Positions 20,909-30,964 of a stretch of DNA of 64,000 nt are shown here, piece by piece. Both the position numbers and the translations under genes were made by a program. Numbering within the stretch: the stretch's first letter is position 1; every line of letters begins with the position of its first letter. Below the pieces are notes generated by a model. That model made no database searches, had not been told where the DNA came from, and worked only from the letters and a program-made list of their open reading frames with translations. Source of the stretch: Anniella stebbinsi (lineage: Eukaryota; Chordata; Lepidosauria; Squamata; Anniellidae); assembly GCA_029215795.1 (NCBI GenBank), contig JARDYH010000006.1:20041501-20105500 (forward strand), in the 5' to 3' direction.

Positions 20909-21905
20909 AACCATCTATCTAACCCAGAAATATTCCCATTCAGAGATGTAGCCGTAAACTTTGCTAGATGTTGCTGATTCAGTTCTACAATTTAAACTCT
21001 CCTAGAGCAAATTCACACATGAACGTCCTATTCAGAGGTGCATGCCGTGGTTTCCCACCTCTCATACTTGTGGCATTACACTTCACAAGTGATGACACAC
21101 ATGTCCACACACATCAAAGTATACTGAGATTATCTTTGTAGGAAAAACTTTATAGGTTGATCCAGACTTATTCATATTGAGAGTAGATCCATTTTTGATT
21201 TGGGGCTTAATCCATGACTTACTTGATTTCAATCTGCCCTTAAAATCAAACAGGTGTGGGTATCACATCACAGTGTTTTTTAAACTCTGCCTTTATGCAA
21301 AGATACATTTATGTATCTGCTGAGAATCATCTGTATAGTAGAAGGTTCTGAAGCATATTCTTTGCCAAGTGCACAGTCAGTTTGTGCTGAGCACTAACCA
21401 GGTATGTTGGGCTTAATAATAATTGCCCGTTGTTAATTAAGAATACACCTAGAACACACCAATTCTTTCCTGTGGCTGTAAAATGTAGGGGAGATCATCA
21501 GTGAGGGGAAAGCACTTCTGACATGCTCTGGGGCATTTTATCATTGTTTTATATATTCTAGAGCCCAGTCCTAGTATTTTAAACAGGTTCCTGAGCTAGT
21601 GAGCCCTAGCATAAATTTGGACCAAAGGCCTATTACAGGATTGAAGGGCAGTTATCTTTTGGTGGGGCAGGGTGACCTTCTCAGCTTGCAGCCCACTCCT
21701 AGGCTCTAGAACAAGCCATGGCTTTCAGGATGGTTTGTAAACCACCCCAGCCACCCATCCTTGCTGTATTTGGACATCACAATAACCTGTGCCCAGCAAG
21801 GATAATTATAATAATTAGGCAACTTGCAACCAGCACATGTGGGGAGGGAAAATAAGCCACCATAGCTTATTTTCCCTCTATAATCATGCACACCCAATCA
21901 GTATC

Positions 21906-21910
<5 letters not shown>

Positions 21911-21938
<28 letters not shown>
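21911..21938. repeat. (TA)n microsatellite
   Basis: About 14 TA units. Confidence 0.9.
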
Positions 21939-21939
<1 letters not shown>

Positions 21940-21941
<2 letters not shown>

Positions 21942-22796
21942 TCAGGAACAATATATTTTAATAAGACCTGAGTTAGGAAGATCATGAACTCATGTCTTTT
22001 TTGCTACTTTTTTGGTTTTGGTAGACATCCTACTGCCCAAGCCCGGCTAAATTGTTGTGATTGTTGTTGTTTTATGAGGTTGCAATTACTTCCTAACAAG
22101 GATGACCCCAGAAATGCTTAACACATCCAGATAGTGGGTGTGTTAAACATTGCTATGACTTCATTCTTTGGCTAAAAACACTAAAAGGCGGGACTAGGGT
22201 AGTTGCTCACAAAATTAATAGGCAGAATAGTGGCTGCAGATGTTGTCTCACTTCTTAAGTTCTACAAGGGCTATATAGACTTGCTTTATTTTTTAATGAA
22301 AGCAGAGGGGATCTGGAGATTATGACTTTACCCACAGGGGGTCAACTGCCCCTCCTTGTGGATGCCCATGAGCATTGGAATGCCTATCCTTGTCATGCGA
22401 CATTTAGCCACCAGTCCTATGCATGTTTGGAATGGGTGGGGTGTTAAGCCATAAAAAGCCAGTGTACACAAGGAGTGAATCTTCCCTTGTAAGGAGTGCA
22501 TCTTCCCTCATACTGGCATGGAAAAAAAAGCCCCAACAAATTTCATCTGAGAAAATGCGTAGGGAAATTGCTTCAGGCAGCAATCCAATGCATAATTATT
22601 TGTTTGTAAATGTGAATTTTAAAAAAATGTTATAAGGCAAAAACAAATTGCATACATTCATGGAAATGCATCTTGCAACCTCAACATCTACATTTAAAAC
22701 CTGTCCCCATCATACCATCCCCATGGAAATGTTAAAGGGCTGTGGTCTGGTGCACACTTCCTCACAAGTAAAAGGAAGGCTTTGTAAATTCAATGG
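21940..22796. other. no recognisable gene
   Basis: No named repeat with both ends visible. Small open frames lack domains. Confidence 0.4.
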
Positions 22797-22911
22797 AAAA
22801 AGGAATTTCAGCTGGTGTCATTGGTATGGATGCTGCACCTGGTGAAATTCCATCTTCATCAAACATTTAAAGCTGCAGGAGCCCTGCCCTCTTTTGTATG
22901 TGGTCACTCTA
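22797..22911. mobile_element. hAT MITE family A, half copy
   Basis: Carries GGAATTTCAGC.GGTGTCATT, CACCTGGTGAAATTCCATC, TTTAAAGCTGCAGGAGCCCT and the end TATGTGGTCACTCTA. The left TIR is missing. Confidence 0.75.
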
Positions 22912-23239
22912 GCATAGCTTTTTTTAAAAAAATCTGGTAACTTTGGGGGGGGCATTGCATTTTGTGGCCCAGCAGTATGAGGTGGAAGCCACACAGGGAG
23001 GCAACAGGTCTGGATGCAGCCGTGAATGCAACGTGTTGCCCACCAGTGGCATAGGTGATGGGTGAAGATGACTCATCCACCAGACAAGGGGAGGGTGTGA
23101 GTGAGATCTCTCTGTGTAGCAAGAAGTCAGTCTGTGCTAGAACTAAATCTGAAAAGGAGGCAGAGAGCTGACTTAGCTTTGACACTAGAGGTTCCTGTGG
23201 ACATCTATGGGGGAGCAGGACTCTGTTGCAGTGCTAATG

Positions 23240-23337
23240 CTGTGAACCCCCATCTTATACTCAGCCTATATGTGCATAAAAACTGCCCAGAGAGCTTTGG
23301 CTATGAGGTGGTATATAAATGTAATAAATAATAATAA
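23240..23337 (+). repeat. LINE 3' tail, L2-like
   Basis: Contains AACTGCCCAGAGAGCTTTGG, CTATGAGGTGGTATATAAAT and (AATAAT)n, the same tail phrase as at 34840-34931, 47745-47811 and 55635-55716. Confidence 0.75.
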
Positions 23338-23657
23338 TAGGGTGACCAGATAAAATCCAGGTCAGGGCTCCTGTAACTTTAACAGCTGTAGAGAAAAGGG
23401 AATTTCAGCCAGTGTCATTTGTATGCAATTAGTTCCTGGTGATATTCCCTCCTCATCTCAACAGTTAAAGTTGCAGGCACTATACTAGAGTGACCATACA
23501 CAAAAGAAGGCAGGGCCCCTGCAACTTTAACTGTTGTGATGAAGAGGGAATATCACCAGGAACTAATTGCATACAAATGACACTGGCTGAAATTCCCTTT
23601 TCTCTACAACTGTTAAAGTTACAGGAGCCCTGACCTGGATTTTATCTGGTCACCCTA
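23338..23657. mobile_element. hAT MITE family A, composite foldback, 320 bp
   Basis: Ends TAGGGTGACCAGATAAAATC and, inverted, TAGGGTGACCAGATAAAATC. Two arms share TGTAACTTTAACAG, GAGAAAAGGGAATTTCAGCC, TTTGTATGCAATTAGTTCC and ATTCCCTCTTCATC in inverted order. In the middle a second internal terminus, CTAGAGTGACCATA, marks the start of a full inverted unit. It lies in an AATAATAA run, so the 8-bp TSD is ambiguous by one base. Confidence 0.88.
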
Positions 23658-23739
23658 ATAATAATATTATCCCAGAAACTCCGTTAAGTCTCCAGTGGCC
23701 TCCTTATAAGGAAACTGAACCCTTGGAAAGTGCTGGAGT

Positions 23740-23965
23740 CCCTGACACTTCACTTCCCTCTTCAGCACAACAGTTAAAGCTGTAGGAGCCCTTTTGTATC
23801 TGGTCACTCTAGTATAGCTCCTGCAGCTTTAACTGTTGTGATGAAGAGGGGATTTCACCAGGTGCTGCAGGCATACAAAGGACACCTGCTGACTTTCCCT
23901 TTTCTATACAACTGTTAAAGATACAGGAGCCCTGTCCTCCTTGTCATATGATCAACCTATTTTAC
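23740..23965. mobile_element. hAT MITE family A, degenerate composite copy
   Basis: Left arm shortened; middle TGGTCACTCTAGTATAG; right arm AACTGTTGTGATGAAGAGGG, CACCAGGTGCTGCAGGCATA and end CATATGATCAACCTA. It is a more diverged sublineage with GCTGCAGGCATAC instead of ATTGCATAC. Confidence 0.75.
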
Positions 23966-24235
23966 TAAGCAACTGTGAAGGGATAAAGATTTGGTGGAAA
24001 AATGTAGAGTTTTCAGTCATAGTTGGGATTTCTAGTTATGGAAGCTTTGGAAGCATCCACATCTTACCAAGGCCTCCCAGACAAAGAAAGGGAGCCCATG
24101 ACATAGGAGAGGAAGAAGACAGAATAGGTTGTCATGGGGGAAGCAGCAACCATGTTATGGTGATCCATAAACGATGACATCGATCAGCCATCAAACAGGA
24201 GAGATGTGAAACCAGGGTGGCCTAAAACTATTCCC

Positions 24236-24350
24236 TTGGCCAAGAGCAGGAGTGGACACTTGGTCTACAACTTCTAGCAGCCCTAGCATAGCCATTGCTG
24301 AGATGACGGGAGTTGTAGGCCACAACATCAGGAGGGCCACCTCTGAACTA
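24236..24350. mobile_element. foldback MITE, family B, degenerate
   Basis: Arms GTCTACAACTTCTAGCAGCC and GACGGGAGTTGTAGGCCACAACATC.GGAGGGCCAC pair imperfectly. Compare 4736-4872. Confidence 0.6.
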
Positions 24351-24553
24351 TAGCACAGTCTGCTCGTGAATAAGGGATTCATCGTTGAGTAAAGCAAGGG
24401 AGCCAGGAAGTGGATACAGCTTAAGAGCTACCTATAAGACAGAGGAAGAGTTGCTGTGATTTTTACTCATTAGAGGGGCAGCCAACAGAGGAGAGGGAAT
24501 TGAGCAAAATAACCCCTTTTCTCTGCCAGAGCTCAAAGGGGCATGAGGAGCAT

Positions 24554-24678
24554 TCATAGAATCATAGAATAGCAGAGTTGAAAGGGGCCTCTAAGGCCAT
24601 TGAGTCCTACCCCCTGCTCAATGCAGGAATCCACCTTAAAGCATCCCTGACAGATGATTGTCCAGCTGCCTCTTCCAC
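24554..24678 (-). mobile_element. CR1 LINE 3' tail (short)
   Basis: Starts TCATAGAATCATAGAATAGC and contains GCTCAATGCAGGAATCC and ACAGATGATTGTCCAGC. It is only the last approximately 125 bp of a CR1, and it abuts GC-rich DNA at 24680. Confidence 0.88.
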
Positions 24679-25345
24679 ATGCCTCTTCCTGTGTTCGGAT
24701 AACTTGAAGAGCAGATGCAGTAGGAAGCAGCTGCCTGCCATGTCTCTCCCCAGGTGATCAGGCAGGCGAAAGGAACACCAGCCAGCGCCCAGCATCGTTT
24801 CCACATAGGGAGGCAGAAGAGGAGAGCAAGCTACCCCTGCCACACTGTCCCACTCCCCACCTCCAGCCCCCACCATCTGCCTTCCCCTCAGTATCTCACC
24901 CTGAGGGGTCCTTCGTAAGAGCAAGGCGTTGGCAGGGAGGTGGCACAGCCACAGAGGCAGTCTCCAGGGCCACCTCCCTGCCAATGCCTCGCTCTCACGA
25001 AGGGTCCCTCAGACTGTGGGGTGGAGCAGCTGCCTCTGCCACTCACTATGAGCAAGGCATCAGGTGGGGAGACATTGGGCACCCTCTTGCTGTGGCTGCC
25101 CGCCAATGCCTTCTTTAGAGTGAGGCATAGGGCAGGCAGCAGGAATTGCTCAGACTGAGGTAACAGGAAAGTGGTTAGCTTAGCAGGGCCACTCCCATGC
25201 ACCTGCCCACCCTAAAACTCACTTTGAGAGGCATAGGTTAGCAGCAGCAGCATCAGGACCCACAGTTTTTCCTGCACCAGTACTTGCGGGATCTGCCAGC
25301 CTTCCAGATCCACCACATGAGGTGAGGGAGTCACCTCACCTCATG
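24679..25345. repeat. GC-rich block with 43-bp inverted repeat
   Basis: 24901-24943 and 24970-25012 are inverted repeats of 43 bp with about five mismatches and a 26-bp loop. Diverged echoes of GAGCAAGGCATCAGG and GCCAATGCCTTCTTTAGAGTG follow at 25040-25130. A shorter palindrome, CATGAGGTGAGGGAGTCACC, is at 25316-25346. No transposon ends or gene recognised. The proline-rich frames on both strands reflect composition. Confidence 0.6.
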
Positions 25346-25346
25346 G

Positions 25347-26152
25347 AAGGGCCAGCCCTGGAGAAAGGTCATTCCGGCATGAGCAAACGATCAGTGATCT
25401 TTTTCCTGATTTCCTTCCCAATCTTAAGGCATGTGCTAAGCACAAACACAAAACCATTGGTATGAAACTACCAAACTAACATGCTTGGTTTGCATAGTTA
25501 GCAATCAAATATGCAAATTAGGCTGTCCTGATTTAGAGAACTTCGATGTGGTAACCCTAGACTCAGTAAAATTGCCACTGCCTGCCTGCTTTGAACTGCA
25601 AAAAATGTGTTGTCGAGCACCAGGTTATGCTTGATCATTTATGCTTGATAAGTCATACAAACCTGATTTAGCTAGTTAATTCAAATCTAATTTGACTTAT
25701 TCTCCCTCCCTCTCATACGACCTCAGTGCCCCCTTAGATAGCCTATGTCCAGATCCTGAGAAGAGTTGCATAGAAAAAAGAAATGTTCATTGAGTATATT
25801 CCATGCTGTCACATCACTTAAACCAGTCACTGCCTGAGAAGCATTGCTGCCACAAAAAATCCTTAGCATACTACAATATATATCAGGATTTCTATCCTGC
25901 CTCACCCCTTAGTATTATAACTCCTGGAGTTGCTGTTTCTTTAATATACAATAATTCATAGGAGCACAGTGGAAGTACCGTTGGGTTGCTCTTGAAGAGC
26001 CTTTTGAGTTTGAGGGTACACTGCTCTGTATTTAGTTCTGTACACTGATATGTTAGTTGTAAATAATACATCAGCAATTCATGATTTGATTTTCAATAAT
26101 AAACATGTTCTTATATTGTAGCACAGAGATGCGGCGGAGGGGCAAGACATCT
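25347..26152. other. no recognisable feature
   Basis: No gene or named repeat seen. Confidence 0.4.
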
Positions 26153-26160
26153 GGTATGAT

Positions 26161-26522
26161 CAGGGCCATGCAGAGGGGGGACAGTGGGACCAGTTGGCCC
26201 GGTGCCCACAATTTTGAGGGGGCACTCTGACGAGGAGGTCCCCCCCAGCTTACGTGTAAATGGACCATCGAGAAGCACAGAGCCTGCCTTGTGGAAACAG
26301 CGCAGAAGCCGTCCATCGTGAAATTCTGAATGTGAAGAAGGGATGTCTGACATCTTGAATAAAAGTGCTTCCTTTTATCTTTTTTATAAATCGTTCCAGT
26401 TCATATATGTATTTAGCACTGAATCAGTGCCACTGATTAAAAATGAGCAGTTTGAAATGTGGGGGGGGGGGGCATGCACTTCCCATCTGGCCTGGGCATA
26501 TTACTAGCTCTGCACGGCCCTG
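26161..26522. mobile_element. hAT-like nonautonomous element with 8-bp TSD
   Basis: Terminal inverted repeats CAGGGCCATGCAGAG and CAGGGCCGTGCAGAG (inverted). Flanks are GGTATGAT (26153-26160) and GCTATGAT (26523-26530), seven of eight bases identical. CAGGG-type ends plus an 8-bp TSD are the hAT signature. At 362 bp it is too small for a transposase. It contains a G14 run near 26460. Confidence 0.85.
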
Positions 26523-26615
26523 GCTATGATATTGATCCAGCTGCCTCCAAAGGAATGTTGAAAATTCTAGCAACTTGCAGTAGAGGGAAAAACAGCTAGT
26601 GATAGAGAGCAAAAC

Positions 26616-26935
26616 TAGGCTGACCATATGAAAAGGAGGACGGGGCTCATGTAACTTTAACAGTTGCAGAGAAAAGGGAATTTCAGCCGGCATCATTTGT
26701 ATGCAATTAGTACCTGTAGAAATCTCCTCTTCATCACAATAATTAAAGTTGCAGGCACTATACTAGAGTGACCAGATACAAAAGAAGGCAGGGCCCCTGC
26801 AACTTTAACTGTTGTGATGAAGAGGGAATTTCACCAGGAACTAACTGCATACAAATGATGCCAGCTGAAATTGCCTTTTCTTTACAACTGTTAAAGTTAT
26901 ATGAGCCCTGTCCTCCTTTTCATATGGTCAGCCTA
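26616..26935. mobile_element. hAT MITE family A, composite foldback, 320 bp
   Basis: Ends TAGGCTGACCATATGAAAAG on both strands, with internal junction GCAGGCACTATACTAGAGTGACC. Flanks AGCAAAAC and AACAAAAC form an 8-bp TSD with one mismatch. Same length and layout as the 23338 and 38584 copies. Confidence 0.92.
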
Positions 26936-26939
26936 AACA

Positions 26940-27330
26940 AAACTGCCTGGCCAGATCAGACCAAGGTCAATTTAATCCAGCATTCAATTTTCAACAATGG
27001 CCAGACAGAAGCCTCTGAGAAGTTGACCAGCTGGGCATGGAGGCCACTGCCTTTTGCTGTTTCTTTCCAGTATCTTGTATTTAAAGATGTGCTGCCTCTA
27101 AATATGGAGGTTCTAGTTAGCTATCATAGCTAATAGCCATTAATAGAACTCCCTTTCAAGAAATTGTCAAATCCCCCTTAAAAGCCATCCAAGCTAGTGG
27201 CCTTCATAACAATTGATGGCAGTGAATTCTCTAAGTAAATTATGCATTGAGTGAAGAAGTATACTTTTCTTCTGCCTGTTCAGAACAAGCAGTTTCATTG
27301 GGTGAAAGCAGGAACCAATATTATTAGAGG
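26940..27330 (-). repeat. probable CR1/L3-like LINE 3' fragment
   Basis: On the minus strand the phrases YFFTQCIIYLENSLPSIV and FDNFL, and in DNA GAAGAAGTATACTTTTCTTC, TAAAAGCCATCCAAGC and CTAATAGCCATTAATAG, resemble a widespread amniote LINE 3' region. It is strongly decayed, and the exact family is uncertain. Confidence 0.45.
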
Positions 27331-27640
27331 ATGAGAGGGGGAAAATCTCTACCTAAATTCATAATTTTATAACAATTTGGCCTATTGAAAATAGCCAATG
27401 CCCAATTAACATGACATGGAAGCTCTGCTTACCTGTTCCAATTTGGAAATGAGCATTTCTGCTTATTTCCAGGATTGCTTATGAAAGCACTAGATCCTGT
27501 GCACTAATGGTGAGTCTCAAGGGGGCAATGGGACTAGTGAAGGCAGAGTGGCAATTTCCTAGCCATAGCACTCTGCCCTAAATGCACAGAATTCCCTACC
27601 TACTCTCTCTTATGCTGCTCACGTGCTGGGGGCCACAGAC
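27331..27640. other. no recognisable feature; end of DIRS relic expected here
   Basis: A tyrosine recombinase domain would be expected on this side of the DIRS-like element, but no such frame or motif is visible. Confidence 0.4.
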
Positions 27641-27644
27641 CTCA

Positions 27645-27911
27645 TCATGGCTTCCATTGCTTCAGCTCTCCAAGATCCCTCAGCCCACTGGCCATGGGAT
27701 ATGGGTGCTGCCTGGCCATGGGGGCCAACTCCCAGAACCTGGACGTCTGGTTATGTGACAAAGCATCAGCGATTCCATTATCCAGCCCCAGTACACGGCG
27801 GGCATAGAAAATTACATTAAATTGAAGGCAACAGGAAGTCATGGCACTAACAAGTCTCATCACCCATGTATTTTTGGATAATAAGGAATTAATTATTTGG
27901 ACTGTGGCCAT
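27645..27911 (-). pseudogene. DIRS-like RNase H C-terminal part
   Basis: Contains ARRVLGLDNGIADALSHNQ, then RFWELAPMARQHPYPM. The xVPGxxNxIADALSR pattern followed by an RFxxLAP phrase is typical after RNase H in DIRS/Ngaro. The frame differs from the upstream segment, so a frameshift separates them. Confidence 0.85.
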
Positions 27912-28309
27912 GTTATCACATCAAAACTGGATGGCAGCATTGGAAAGAAATTGGCCCAGAGGCAGACAGCTACTACAATAGGGAAGAGTTCAAAAAAAGT
28001 CAGGTCCTGGAAGATCGCAGTTTCTTTCCAATGCCGGGGCCACTGTTGTGCACACCATCGGTCCATAAAAATTACCCCAAAACTGTGAGCACCCGAGGCG
28101 TTGGAGCACACCTGTAGCTGCACTTCCAAAAGAACTTCCTGTCTCCAAAAGGGTATACCATTATACTGATCAAGGAAGGAAGCCCAAACATCTAAATCCA
28201 CTCTCATTTCTGCTGACATTCGTATGTGATGAAGGGGGCGCTTTACCCCCCATGACATCTCACAGGCGACTGATGAAGGCCCATCCTGGATCCCCCACTC
28301 TACATGCAA
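27893..28309 (-). pseudogene. DIRS-like RNase H segment
   Basis: SNASGAHSFGVIFMDRWCAQ and FFELFPIVVAVCLWA correspond to the TDASxxGxG and ELxPIVxAxxxWG regions of the RNase H fold. Here the first catalytic aspartate position reads N (SNAS instead of TDAS), consistent with an inactive copy. It overlaps the end of the RT frame. Confidence 0.85.
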
Positions 28310-28946
28310 AGTTCAGGTGCCCAATTAATTCCTGTAATTGATGGAGTGTAACCTTATGTACTCTATGAGCAAAAGCGATCAGTTTCTGAAGTGTGTCCAA
28401 TTTGTCTTTGGGAAAGCTGCAACTCTGCTGTCTAGAGTCCAGCTGGATGCCTAACAAGTTCAATATTGTAGCTGGCCCTTCTGTTTTTTCGTGGGTAAGT
28501 GGAACACCCAACTCAGTAGCCAGTGACTCAAATTCTGTCATGTGGCGTTTGCACTGATCTGAACGTGCCACCCCTGTGAAAAGAAAATCGTCTAAATAAT
28601 GTGTGGACTTATTACCAGTGCAACGCCTCCAGGCCCATTCCATGAGGGTGCTGAACCTCTCAAATACCAAGCAAAATATAGAGCACCCCATAGGAAGGGC
28701 CCAGTTGATGTAGAACTGGCTTTGGAATGAAAAACCCAAGAGGTCAAAGTCCTCCGGGTGTACAAGCAGGAGGCGAAAAGCTGATTTAATATCGCACTTT
28801 CCCATCAAAGCCCCCCTTCCACAATCCTTCACCATATGTGTGCTGCTGTCGAAGGAGGCGTAATGAACTGAACATAGTTCAGTCGGGATGAAGTCATTAA
28901 CTGATGCACCCTGTGGATGTGACAAATTATGGATTAATCTATACAC
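28260..28946 (-). pseudogene. DIRS-like reverse transcriptase
   Basis: About 229 codons open. Motifs in order are YRLIHNLSHPQGASVNDFI, MGKCDIKSAFRLLLVHPEDF, LPMGCSIFCLVFERF, HYLDDFLF (catalytic YLDD), LGIQLDS and LQELIGHLNFACR. The order and the YLDD-F box match DIRS/Ngaro rather than CR1/L2 RTs. The start is arbitrary: the upstream continuation at 28967-29245 (FVHGFRIPFQG, SIHGMEDVVREKTEKEVRA) lies in another frame. Confidence 0.92.
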
Positions 28947-28966
28947 TCCAAGAGTCTACTTAGGGA

Positions 28967-29245
28967 CTATGTCAAAAGGGAGACTCTGAGAAGGGGCAAC
29001 GGAACATATAGGGAGATTCTGAGAAGGGGCAACGGAAGATAAAGGAATTGGCCTAATACATGGCTAGCCCTTACTTCCTTTTCAGTTTTCTCCCTGACCA
29101 CATCCTCCATCCCGTGGATGGAAGCCTGCTTCCTGGAGAAAATTGGAGTTTGTATGCCTTGGAAGGGAATCCTAAACCCGTGGACAAAACCATTAAAAAA
29201 GAACTCTGCATCATGGGTAATTCCACAGGAAGAATACCAAAACAT
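28967..29245 (-). pseudogene. DIRS-like pol N-terminal part with 33-bp duplication
   Basis: GFVHGFRIPFQG and EKTEKEVRASHVLGQF are the usual lead-in to the DIRS RT. A 33-bp tandem duplication (units starting at 28978 and 29011, GGGAGA.TCTGAGAAGGGG) repeats 11 residues in frame (PLPLLRISLYV / PLPLLRVSLLT). Confidence 0.8.
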
Positions 29246-29501
29246 CTAACTTAATTGGGCTGGGGCCGTTTTGGTGGAGGGCCCTGGTTAGAGGCTTATG
29301 TCTTGGCTGCATGTCTTTAAATCCTCTGGTTCCTTTGATACATGGGCATCCTGAGAAAGGATGAGGGCCACCACACATGGAACACTAATGCTGGTATCTG
29401 TATGGGTTCCTGCCACATGTACTTCAGGAGCTGAACTCCCAACAAAGCAGGCGGGGTTGAACAGTCAGCCTAGCAGGGCATTGCTCTGCAGGTCCTGCCG
29501 G

Positions 29502-30119
29502 TCAAGACAAGATATGGCCACTGTCCGCCCTGTTGTCCACGATTGGTTTGGCTGGAGTCATAAACTGAAGCCAAAGTTCTGGTTCCTTCACATCCCACTT
29601 TAACTCAGGATTAAATGCTGCTTTAAGACAGAATGCTTCATCGTAATCCAACCATGCAGGCCCAAAGTATTCAGTATAACAATGAAATATAATATCCAAA
29701 TACTTTGTTAGGACCATACCCTTATCGAGATGCTTTTGCTGGACCACCCCCATAAAAATAATATATCCAATCAACCAATTAGCCCAAGTCCTTTCCACCT
29801 TCTTTTTCCTAATCCGTTCCTGATCCCTGTCCCAATCCCTGTCCTTATCTTTATTCTCCTCTTCCCTAAATAACAGATGAAATATGTCTATATACATTTC
29901 CTTCCAAATCTTCTCCTTAGTGGCTGGTAGTAAATGATGCCTCTTGCTCCGACATTGCTTGTTTGTGTTATCTGAGAAGCTGTTGTTATTGGGGGGGGGG
30001 GGAATCTTGGTGACTACCTCCACCTGCGCCATTGGAGACTGGGGCACTGCACTAGACTGGGGCACTGCATCAGAAGAGCTTGAGGCCACTTGCCATACTG
30101 GGGTGTGTGCATCCAACAA
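29502..30119 (-). pseudogene. DIRS/Ngaro gag-like protein, 205 codons
   Basis: The C-terminal half has YIDIFHLLF, a charged KDKDRDWDRDQERIRKKK stretch, TWANWLIGYIIFMGVVQQKH, YFGPAWLDYDEAFCLKAAFN and LKWDVKEPELWLQFMTPAK. The pattern AWxxYDExFR followed by LxWDxxxxELWLxxMTPA is typical of DIRS/Ngaro gag. The usual Cys/His knuckle downstream is not intact. The upstream frame 30070-30465 is probably its continuation. Confidence 0.75.
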
Positions 30120-30527
30120 GGACTCTTGTGTGCCATGCCAGTCTCATGGTGGTTCTCGTACTCAATTGGCTGTGAGAATGGCCACATTTAGCCCATAACC
30201 CCCAAGGGGGAAAGCCCCAAGGGATGAATGGAGGCCAATTTGGCAAAGCTGATGTTGTTTGTGCAACATACTTACTTTGAGACCAGTTATCTATACACAC
30301 CATCCCAGATGGTTCAGGATCAGGAGCTTGTGACTCCTGTGGCTTCTTAGATGGAGAGAGAAGCCATGGGAGTCCCACTGGATGGCCGAACTGGATCTGA
30401 GCCCTGAAATGGTAGTCCGAGCTTTGTTGACGCCTAACCATTGGCCTTTTACTCTGACTCAGCACTCAACTGCTGCTTCATTCTGGCATTGTCTTGCTCT
30501 AATGTGGTGAGACTCTTTAAAACCAAA

Positions 30528-30735
30528 TTGATGATGATGATGATGATGATGATGATAATAATAATAATAATAATAATAATAAATTTATTTCTTACCTGCC
30601 TCTCCGTTTGGATTGAGGTGGGGAACAACAGTAAATATAAAACATGATAAAATACATAAAACTGATTAAAAACATGGCAAACATTATTAAAATAGCAATA
30701 AAACATCATAAAAACATTTTAAAATTCCACTGGAT
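30528..30735 (-). mobile_element. LINE 3' tail inserted in the DIRS relic, with (GAT)n(AAT)n
   Basis: Minus-strand tail CCCCACCTCAATCCAAACGG, GGCAGGTAAGAAATAAAT, followed by (TTA)n at 30557-30582 and (ATC)n at 30531-30556. Homologous to 13723-13975. It separates the gag region from upstream DIRS-like sequence. Confidence 0.75.
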
Positions 30736-30741
30736 ATCTGA

Positions 30742-30797
30742 GGAAGAAGAAGAAGAAGAAGAAGAAGAAGAAGAAGAAGAAGAAGAAGAAGAAGAAA
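30742..30797. repeat. (GAA)n microsatellite
   Basis: About 18 GAA units, uninterrupted. The poly-Glu and poly-Ser frames across it are artefacts. Confidence 0.95.
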
Positions 30798-30964
30798 GGG
30801 GTTGTTGGGGTGGGCATTTTGCAGGTGGTCGCTGAGCCCTGTGCTTTCCCTTCCTTCCACCTATGCCTTTTTTCGGAGGTACTGCAAGACGCCTTTCACA
30901 ATCGCAACTCTGGGCAAACAATATCCAAATACCACTATTAATTTGGAATTGCTGCCCAGGAGTA

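Larger units (their letters stand above)
13976..21690. other. transposon-poor, AT-rich interval; candidate conserved non-coding cluster
   Basis: For about 7.7 kb I recognise only two dinucleotide tracts and scattered A/T runs, whereas neighbouring DNA is saturated with repeats. No exon-like frame was found: the longest, 16347-16643, has 98 codons and no domain. Two blocks (15450-15760, 16240-16740) look non-random, with many homeodomain-type TAAT/ATTA cores and compact mixed composition. This is the pattern expected near developmental regulators, but conservation cannot be seen from one sequence. Confidence 0.55.
27640..30525 (-). mobile_element. DIRS/Ngaro-like retrotransposon relic (gag-RT-RNase H)
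   Basis: A minus-strand series of broken frames in the order gag-like, RT, RNase H. The RT box is HYLDDFLF and the RNase H end has the PGLDNGIADALSH signature, both characteristic of DIRS/Ngaro elements. No tyrosine recombinase, split repeats or internal complementary region can be seen, so the 3' part is missing. A TATA-bearing GC-rich segment at 31965-32870 on the same strand may be its displaced 5' end, split off by the LINE tail and the TA-flanked element between 30528 and 31818. Confidence 0.85.
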
